Part shown: positions 57,801 through 64,000 of the stretch, piece by piece
Layout: every line of letters starts with the position of its first letter
Position numbering within the stretch: the stretch's first letter is position 1
Source of the DNA: Pagrus major
Lineage: Eukaryota; Chordata; Actinopteri; Spariformes; Sparidae
Reading direction: 5' to 3'
DNA: 64,000 nucleotides
Assembly: GCF_040436345.1 (NCBI RefSeq)
Contig: NC_133216.1
Span: forward strand, 4,049,533 to 4,113,532
The notes under the pieces: model-generated
What the model was told of the DNA's origin: nothing
Seen by the model: the letters and a program-made list of their open reading frames with translations, nothing else
Database searches by the model: none
Position numbers and translations under genes: made by a program

Positions 57801-60800
57801 ATGTCACCTCCCTGTGATTTGATCTTTGGTAGTGACACATCTAATGAAGGCATCTGGAACTTTCCTCCTTTGGCCTCGGGAACTTGGATCTTTACTTCCC
57901 CCTCTGGTGACTTCATAGCAGGAAGAGAGATGTCGAGTGATGGCATGTTGAACTTTGCTCCTCCTTTGACCTCAGGTCCTTCAATATCAATCTCTGCCTC
58001 TTTGGTTTTCATCTTTGGGAGTGAGACGTCAAAAGTTGGCATCTTGAACTTGGCCTTGCCACCACCACTGCCCTCGACCTCCATGTCGCCCTGGACATTT
58101 GCCTTGGGAAGTGAAAAGTCAACATTTGGAAGTTCAGGGCATTCTAGCTTCACGTCTCCTTCAGGTAGCTTCATCTTTGGGAGAGAAATGTCTAAAGATG
58201 GCATGCCTCCTTTCAGTTCACTGCCATCAATGTTCAGATCGCCTTCTATGTTTCCTTGGGGAACAGAGACGTCGACAGTAGTCATCTTGATCTTTCCGCC
58301 TTTGATTTCAGGTCCCTCTAAAACAACGTCTCCCTCAGGTGACTTCATTTTTGGAAGAGATATATTGTAAGAAGGCATTTTAAACCTGCCTCCTTTTCCC
58401 TTGATGTCAACCTCACCCTTGGATTTACCTTTTGGTAGAGAAATGTCAACTGATGGTACCTCAATTTTCCCTCCTTTGATCTCAGGTCCTTTTAAGTCGA
58501 CTTCAGCCTCAGATGTGCCCATTTTGGGTAGTCTAACATCAAGTGATGGCATTTTGAATTTTCCTCCCTTCCCAGCCTGACCTTCCACTTCAATATCTCC
58601 TTCCATTTTGCCTTTGGGCAGAGAAATATCGAGTGTGGGCATTTCAAATGTACCACCTTTTACTTCTGGGCCTTCAATGTCGACTTTCTTATCACCTGTC
58701 TTCATTTCAGGTAGCGAGATGTCAAACGATGGTAGCTGAAATTTTCCTTCTCCTTCAATATCAGTTGTTCCTGCTTTGCCTTTGGGAAGGGTCAAGTCTA
58801 CTTTGGGTAACTTGAAGCCCCCTTCCACCTCTTGTCCTTTTATATCTCCTTCTGGTGACTTAAATTTTGGTAAAGATATGTCAAAATTAGGCATTTTGAA
58901 CTTTCCATCTCCACCAATGTAATAGTCCATATCCACATCTGCAACCCCTGTTTTCACATTTGGGAGAGAGATGTCAGCAGAGGGTAGATTGAATTTTCCT
59001 CCACCTTCTGGACCCTCAATATCAACACTGGATGATTCCATCTTTGGTAACGAGATATCAACCTTTGGCATGGAGATTTTGGGCCCTTTAAAAGTGCCCT
59101 CCACTTCGTCAGGAATTCTGCGCCCGGTGTCAAATTCCAAATCAACATCAGGAACAGAGATGTCGATGGCTGGCATTTTGATTGCTGTCTTCCCAGATCC
59201 TTCGCACTCTGGGAGTGAGAAGTCGATGTCAGAATTTCCCTTCACTTTTGGTAAAGAAATATCGACAGAAGGCATTTGAAAAGATGCAGCCTTTCCTGAG
59301 AGATCACCTTCAATCTTTGGTTTGGTGATATTTGCTTCAGGGAGGCCAATCTCACCACCTCCTTTGATTTCCACTTTTGGAGGTGTTACATCAGCGTCAG
59401 GCACTTTCATCCCTTTTGCTTTTACCTTGATGTCACCATCTATCTCATCCGAATGACGTGAGAGTCTCACTTTGGGCAGTTTTAACTTTGGCATCCTTAG
59501 CTTTGCATCTCCTTTGCCCACGTCTACATCAATGTTTCCCACAGCTGCGTCTGCATCAACCCCTCCTTTGATGTCAATGTTAGGAGCTTTTCCCTTCACA
59601 GCAGGCCAAGATGCCTCAGCTTTTCCTGAAGGGAGTGCAAACTCCACATCAGGTGCGTTAATCTTCACCCCTCCCTTTTCCGTATCCATGTCTTTATCAC
59701 CAGACAAACTGAACTCCACTGATGGTGGCTGGATGTTGATACCCGGGGGCTTCCGCTCCAGAGATCCAGTTTCCAAAGCTGAGCCTGACTTTGTGTGTTT
59801 GCTCTTAGGAAAGGTGATACCAAACTTGTGTCCTTTTCCTTTGGTTTTCACTTTAGCTCCAGATATCTCAGGTGCAGAGATATTCACCTGTCCCTCGAGT
59901 CTCCCTGTTTCCACTTTTCCTCCGGTCTCTGCTCCAGCGTAAGCCTTTGTTTTCATGCGGGGAAACCTGGGAAAACCATGTAAAGAAAGGAAGAAGAAAA
60001 TAAGAAAAATACATTGTAATATAACTAAAAACATACTTTTAAGATTATCATTTGATGTATATGAGTCAGTAAAAGTACTGTATTACAGTTTTCTTTAGAA
60101 CTACCATCATAATGTTGCTCAGCAAATCTTCACGTGCTGTTTAGTGAGTACAGCAGGTAATGATGACAATTTCAACATGAAAAGCAAACACTGAAAGAAC
60201 ACAAACAAGGCCAACCTGATCCTTCTCTTTGCCTTCCCCGCAGCTGCTGCTCCTTCTGCTCCTCCCGCTTCGACCTTCACGCTCTTACTCTGTTTGAATT
60301 TAGGGAGAGAAAACTCCACGTCCACGTCACTCATCTCCAGTCTGGGGGGCGTTCCCTCGACCACCAGCTCCTCTCTGCGCTTCTCTTTCAGCCTCTTCAG
60401 ACCAAAACGACCACCTCTCTTCTTCTTGGTCTTGAACGGCTTGCTGCCCTTCACACTCTGAAATACAAACAAACACACATTAAGAGGACCAGTCGACAAC
60501 ATTTGAGGGTCTGCAATGTATTGTCTGGTCTGGGTCTGTAGAGTATTGTCCTATTTGTTAAGGTGTTGGCTTTATGTAGGTTGAACGACTTAAAGGGGCA
60601 CTATGTAGTTTTGGGGAAGAAATTCAATATAAGAATTTTGATCTTTACAATATTAATGAGGTTATAATACAAACGCAGACATATTATATATATAAATAAG
60701 GTCGTCAGAACACTGTTTAATACATAAAACTGAAAGTTTATAGAAACTACAAATGAGTTTTAAATCTAATTTGAGGCTATAAAAGAGAGGACTAAGTGAT

Positions 60801-63125
60801 CACATTATTTATAAACAATGGAGAATTTATGTGACAAGTTGCATTTCGGAATATTATTGATTACCATTTTGGATATCTTGGCTTTGGGACCTTTGACCTC
60901 CAAACTGGGAACTCGAGGCCGCACGCTGACCTCCGCTCCAGGGATGGTCCTCTTCAGTTGGAAGCTGACCTTGTAAGGCTCCGCACACTGAAGGATCTTC
61001 AGAGCGTCTTCATACTTCACATTGTCGAAGTAGACCTTGGCACTCAGCAGCTGGTCACCTTCACACAGAGAACACAATGAATGAAAGAGTCAGTGTTAAG
61101 ACCTGTCAAAGCTGCTGAAACTTTCACACCTCTCCATCTCAGTTTGCATTTTTATTGATTTGGGGTCTATCACGTATATATGCTATAAGTTTCCTGGGGG
61201 ATAACAAATATACCTCATGATAGAGCAGTAGTGTCCTGCATCCAGTGGTTGGAAGATTAGCCAAAAACTGTACTGTAGTACAGCCGTTCATAATAAGAAG
61301 TACTCTGAGAATCTTGTCTTTGCTGACCTCCAGTGGTTTAACTTTTCACCTTCCCTCAGTGAAGTACAGGTGTACTCCAAGACCTCATGACATCACTGTT
61401 GGGTGTGGCTACAGGTGCAGCAAGCATACTTCTGCCCACAACCAGAAGGCTCTGCACACTGAAGGATCTTCATACTTAACATTGTGGGAGTAGACCTTGG
61501 CCAATAATTTGTGGCATTTCAATGTCAATTAAATACAGGTGTGTTCACTTTTTCACTTTCATCTGAGGTTGACCAACTGTACTCAAAATGTACTCCATTT
61601 TGTTTATAAAATAAAAACCTTTTAATATCTGCTTCTTGATTTTGCTCTGTCATCATTATAATTTGGTATGAAGCCCAATTCAATGGTTAATGTGATTGCA
61701 CAGATCCACAACTGACAGAATTAGCATCTGGATACGTAAAGCAGGACACTGTAAACACAGTGCAAACACACCGACTTGCTGCCGTCTCTCAGCCCCGTAA
61801 CAGCTGCAGGTCGCTGTAAACTGAGCTGATGCTTGTTAGCATTAGCTGCTAGCGCTGATAAGGGATATCAACAGTGAAAAATGAGAAAAAAAATCTTATC
61901 TAAACATGCACGTTCAGTACAATTATTGTTATGTGCCCAGGACCTTACTTGCAAATGATTACTGAGTTTTCTGCTCTTGAGATCACGTTAGTGGACAGTT
62001 GACACAACTATAATATATTTAATCTTTAGGGTTGAAAATAGTACTGAATATACAACGATACTATATTGATAATCAGGACATCATGTTCCCAAACCCAGGA
62101 CACACACTCACCATGGCTCAGAGTTTGCAGTTTACATATTTTTATTTTATTTCTTGTGTGAATTATGTTCATTTTAAAGCACTGAGTATGTCAAACGTGA
62201 CCGCAGGTACCTTCCTGTAGACTGAGATGTTTAGCAGCAGGTGAGTCTTTGAGGACATCTTTAACAAAGATCCCTCGCTGTCCTCCACCAGTCACGCTGT
62301 AGCCGCTGGCTCCAGCCTCCGCCTCCGTCTCCACCACGATTTCCACGATTTTAGAGGTTTCCTCCACACACTGAAACACGGACACACAACTTTTAATATC
62401 TCTAAGAACATAAACAATTTACAATCAGTCTCAGTAACAGAATATGTCATCTTCACTCACACATTGTTTGCTTAATAAAAGCTATAGTTTGAAAATATGA
62501 GAGAAAAATACAACAGCGATTCTGTGGATGCAAAATATAAATTATGCAGCTTCAAGCACATGCATCATATGAGAAACTGAATGTTCTTCCGTCCGTCTAT
62601 TTCTCTTTTTTCTTAGATTAATAAACGAGCTTCAACACTGCTTTATGTCTTGTGTCACTCGCTTGAGTGAGTGCAGAATTTGCGGTACAGTTATTTGTCA
62701 CTTCACACTTTACTTCTGAATCCATTTTATCCATTAAGCTGTCACAGAGGAAAGGTCACTCTATTCTTGGACTACATCCACTTTTCCGGTGACTGACCAG
62801 AGGAAATAACTTGTAGACGACTCAGAAAGGAAAGAGTGGATTGTGAACGTCATGAACCATCGGAGTGACATTTTCGTGTGCAGTGTCGTCCGTCTGCTTC
62901 TTCATCAGTGATTTATGGTAATTAGAAGTCTCCAGTTGCTGTTGAACCACTGAGTAGGAACTATTTTAGTCTGAGAGTGTTTATCAGACTGCTGCTTACC
63001 GTCTGTTCTTCTGTGGGCTCTGAGTCCATCTCTGGTTGGGCCAGTTGGCAGGTCGACTCTCTCAGATGACTTCTCTTCTGACTCAACACCTGCTTCAGCT
63101 CTGCATGAAGCTTCTCCTTCTGCAC
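45540..63125 (-). CDS. prx: Periaxin-type giant PDZ and repeat protein, six exons in window
   Basis: Exons 63000-63125, 62211-62370, 60865-61058, 60216-60457, 46612-59966 and 45540-45826 join in phase. Mammalian periaxin is a Schwann-cell and lens scaffold that links the dystroglycan complex via DRP2. Taking the in-frame ATG at 63027-63029 ([10 protein letters not shown]) gives about 4,755 residues. The PDZ domain is at about 12-105 ([54 protein letters not shown]). Basic clusters at about 130-215 correspond to the periaxin nuclear signals ([28 protein letters not shown]), with DVEFSLPKF between. Then come about 4,450 residues of SLPK-type repeats and a Ser/Thr-rich tail. [11 protein letters not shown] and the giant repeat exon also resemble AHNAK2; the basic region and synteny favour prx. 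Three one-base contractions near 54255, 54298 and 54580 break the assembled frame and net to three bases. Confidence 0.82.
45827..46611 (-). other. prx intron 5
   Basis: A 785-bp intron with strong ends: donor ACAG|GTAAGG and a pyrimidine-rich acceptor. The sequence just upstream of the acceptor on minus is very T/C-rich. Nothing else is recognisable. Confidence 0.75.
46612..59966 (-). CDS. prx: prx exon 5: 13.4-kb repeat-coding exon
   Basis: The acceptor GGTTTTCCCAG completes an arginine codon (AKRRIR|FPRM). The exon encodes about 4,450 residues built from a core of roughly 30-36 residues, typified by [15 protein letters not shown] followed by an acidic GPDVKGG-type linker. The 59-51 kb part holds diverged units. 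A short non-repeat stretch with basic and SFGFSKK-like motifs lies near 51.3-51.9 kb. The 51.0-48.3 kb part is a nearly homogeneous array. The C-terminal 1.7 kb is mixed, with [13 protein letters not shown] motifs and [20 protein letters not shown] before the donor. Repeats of this type form beta-strand-rich extended scaffolds in AHNAK and periaxin. Cysteines are nearly absent except at 47702-47749. Frame is lost between about 54255 and 54580. Confidence 0.85.
48430..49880 (-). repeat. prx: 201-bp higher-order tandem array inside prx
   Basis: About seven copies with exactly 201-bp spacing; equivalent points fall at 48477, 48678, 48879, 49080, 49281, 49482 and 49683. Each copy encodes a 67-residue pair: a 34-residue unit ([16 protein letters not shown] type, GGTGGKFK end) and a 33-residue unit ([16 protein letters not shown] type, KGEGGKFK end). 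Copies differ at few bases, mostly silent or conservative, which suggests recent unequal exchange or conversion. Confidence 0.92.
49880..50990 (-). repeat. prx: 102-bp tandem monomers inside prx
   Basis: The block next to the 201-bp array is mainly single 34-residue units repeating every 102 bp (equivalent points 49879, 49981, 50083, 50185, 50287), with occasional 99-bp units. It looks like an earlier or parallel expansion of one half of the 201-bp dimer. Confidence 0.88.
53298..55182 (-). repeat. prx: 942-bp tandem duplication inside prx
   Basis: Sequence at 53601-54240 is almost identical to 54543-55182, and the preceding about 300 bases match less well at the same 942-bp offset. If the three base losses in the left end of the second copy are restored, the period is 945 bp, or 315 codons. 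The unequal similarity across the unit suggests partial gene conversion. Confidence 0.85.
55310..56215 (-). repeat. prx: 183-bp tandem array inside prx
   Basis: Five copies with exactly 183-bp spacing; equivalent points are 55321, 55504, 55687, 55870 and 56053. Each encodes 61 residues of the form [20 protein letters not shown] followed by a [17 protein letters not shown] half. This is a second, independent local expansion with a different period from the 201-bp array. Confidence 0.9.
60216..60457 (-). CDS. prx: prx exon 4: basic nuclear-signal region
   Basis: 242 bp from acceptor TGTATTTCAG, phase 0 in and phase 2 out (ATCAG|GTTGG). It encodes [45 protein letters not shown], an alanine/glycine stretch and GKAKRRI. 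The order basic cluster, VEFSFPKF-like core, basic cluster is shared with mammalian L-periaxin, where it drives nuclear import. Confidence 0.9.
60458..60864 (-). other. prx intron 3, retention of which would give a short isoform
   Basis: A 407-bp intron. Reading through its donor (AAAATG|GTAATC) adds 19 codons ([19 protein letters not shown]) and then a stop at about 60805-60807. Its position, right after the GPKAKISKM segment, equals the point where mammalian S-periaxin leaves the L form by intron retention. Confidence 0.7.
60865..61058 (-). CDS. prx: prx exon 3: second half of the PDZ domain
   Basis: 194 bp after acceptor CTGTGTGAAG, completing a glycine codon. It encodes [40 protein letters not shown] and a linker ending [10 protein letters not shown]. 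In mammals this half of the PDZ mediates periaxin homodimerisation through strand exchange. The similarity suggests the same, but I cannot test it. Confidence 0.92.
61059..62210 (-). other. prx intron 2
   Basis: 1.15 kb. A block near 61440-61500 reading GAAGGATCTTCATACTTAAC, ATTGTGGGAGTAGACCTTGG repeats part of exon 3 (60990-61040) with differences, so it looks like a degenerate partial copy of that exon. No other feature was recognised. Confidence 0.5.
61445..61502 (-). pseudogene. Degenerate partial copy of prx exon 3
   Basis: The + strand reads AAGGCTCTGCACACTGAAGG, then ATCTTCATACTTAACATTGT, then AGTAGACCTTGGC. The exon proper reads AAGGCTCCGCACACTGAAGG, then ATCTTCAGAGCGTCTTCATA with CTTCACATTGTCGAAGTAGA and CCTTGGCA. 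The copy lacks an internal stretch of about 10 bases and lies some 460 bp upstream in the transcript. It has no splice sites of its own and is best read as a local duplication remnant. Confidence 0.7.
62211..62370 (-). CDS. prx: prx exon 2: first half of the PDZ domain
   Basis: 160 bp, acceptor CCGTGTTTCAG, phase 0 in and phase 1 out (GAAG|GTACC). It encodes [20 protein letters not shown], then [20 protein letters not shown] and [14 protein letters not shown]. The carboxylate-binding loop position reads GYSVTGGG rather than a canonical GLGF, as in the periaxin/AHNAK2 group. Confidence 0.93.
62371..62999 (-). other. prx intron 1
   Basis: A 629-bp intron between donor ACG|GTAAGC and acceptor GTGTTTCAG. 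No coding or repeat feature was recognised. Confidence 0.75.
63000..63125 (-). CDS. prx: prx first exon in window, with probable start codon
   Basis: 126 bp between acceptor TGTTGCCTGCAG and donor ACG|GTAAGC, in phase with exon 2. The ATG at 63027-63029 gives [14 protein letters not shown]. Counting from it, the PDZ exons end at residue 128, against 127 at the same point in human periaxin, which supports this start. The frame is also open from the acceptor to this ATG for 32 codons ([20 protein letters not shown] and onward), so a longer coiled-coil-like N-terminus from an exon beyond the window is possible. Confidence 0.75.
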
Positions 63126-64000
63126 CTGCAGGCAACACAGACAACACGAGGTGAGCTCATCATGTCATGATGCCAAAAGAGCAACAAATCTAACACAAAA
63201 TCTACTTAACTATGGCTGAAAAAGTGCTGCTCTAGTGGCATAACCATTAATTATTTGGGTTTTTTGCTTTTACATTTTTATTTTTGACTGTTTACTATTT
63301 TACTTCCATACTTTTAGAATTTCAATATTTTATCGTTGATAATCACTGCTCTTTTTTTTAGTTTGTAACGCACTTTGTGCTGCATTTTTGCATGAAAAGT
63401 GCTGTATAAATACAGTTTATTATAATGACACTTTTAAGATGTTGATAACATCACAACTTTCTGTCAATAAAACAAAAGTTATTTTGAATTTTCCTTTAAA
63501 AGTGTAATATTCATTAACTTTTATGCAAGCTACCTGTGTTAACATAATTACTTGTTTCCTGTTAATTTGATAATTACACAAAAAAAGAGAATGTAAAAAT
63601 CTGACAATTGGTGCTACTTTTGAAAGCCTTTGTAGATCTTTGTAAATCCATTTATATCAAATTAAATATATTTAATTGGATAAATGTCTTCAGTATTTCA
63701 TGATGGCATTAGATTAACTTTCAGATAACCTGTAATCAATAGTATTAAACTATAATGGAACAAAACACAGGAAATGTGTACGTAGTCTTTTTGTGTACTG
63801 TGGTTTAAAACCCCATTGTGTCAACACGCTTGTTAGCTACATTGATATTTCTGTTGAAAACCAGCAGGTGTCGCTGTCCCGCGACAGGCAGCTGCACCGC
63901 TTTGTGTCACAAAAACTCTTAAAATGCTAACGTGCTACATTTTAGTGCATGAATGTGGGTCAGAGTGTTTACAGCCGACACCTGCAGCTGGTTTCAGATT
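63126..64000 (-). other. Upstream intron or 5' region of prx
   Basis: No further exon could be identified before the window edge. A fragment at about 63340-63432 ending AAAGTGCTGTATAAATACAG resembles a common fish LINE/SINE 3' end. A CTCF-like motif CCAGCAGGTGTCGC lies at 63861-63874, with one mismatch to the core. Confidence 0.5.

Noticed and set aside
46586..59966. prx as a pseudogene because of frame breaks
   Set aside because: Only three one-base homopolymer losses within 330 bp, cancelling to three bases, against 13 kb of otherwise open repeat frame with intact splice phases.

Overview
The window is nuclear DNA of a teleost fish, probably an acanthomorph. Long introns, (CA)n tracts, hAT-type MITEs, tRNA-derived SINE-like sequence and several dispersed repeats typical of spiny-rayed fish support this. 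There is no operon structure and no sign of bacterial, plasmid or viral genes. All genes were read by eye from translated exons and GT/AG splice sites.

Four protein-coding genes are supported. (1) A SERTA-domain gene, sertad3-like, lies on + at 1192-2193. (2) kcnk6 (TWIK-2 two-pore potassium channel), three exons on -, spans 18094 to 5937 and runs tail to tail against sertad3. (3) An aftiphilin/CLBA1-family clathrin-adaptor-like gene, five coding exons on -, spans 38393 to 24608; a CpG-rich candidate promoter and 5' UTR exon lie near 40 kb. (4) A giant periaxin-type gene (prx) on - runs from 63125 (or further upstream, outside the window) to 45540: a PDZ domain on small exons, a basic nuclear-signal region, one 13.4-kb exon of AHNAK/periaxin-type repeats, and a short last exon. 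The inferred protein is about 4,755 residues.

The gene set matches human 19q13.2 (PRX, SERTAD3, KCNK6). It also echoes 14q32.33 (AHNAK2-CLBA1-CDCA4) and 2p14 (SERTAD2-AFTPH). This suggests an ancestral block of SERTA gene + aftiphilin-family gene + AHNAK/periaxin gene, with the fish keeping an aftiphilin-family member that I do not know from the mammalian 19q block.

The main structure beyond ordinary genes is inside prx: a 201-bp higher-order tandem array, a 183-bp array, and a 942-bp internal duplication carrying three one-base homopolymer contractions. The contractions break the frame locally and then restore it, so they are probably consensus errors. Other points are a conserved intron whose retention would give an S-periaxin-like short form, an isolated cysteine/histidine cluster, and candidate CTCF sites between genes. 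The remaining sequence is introns, UTRs and repeat-rich intergenic DNA.
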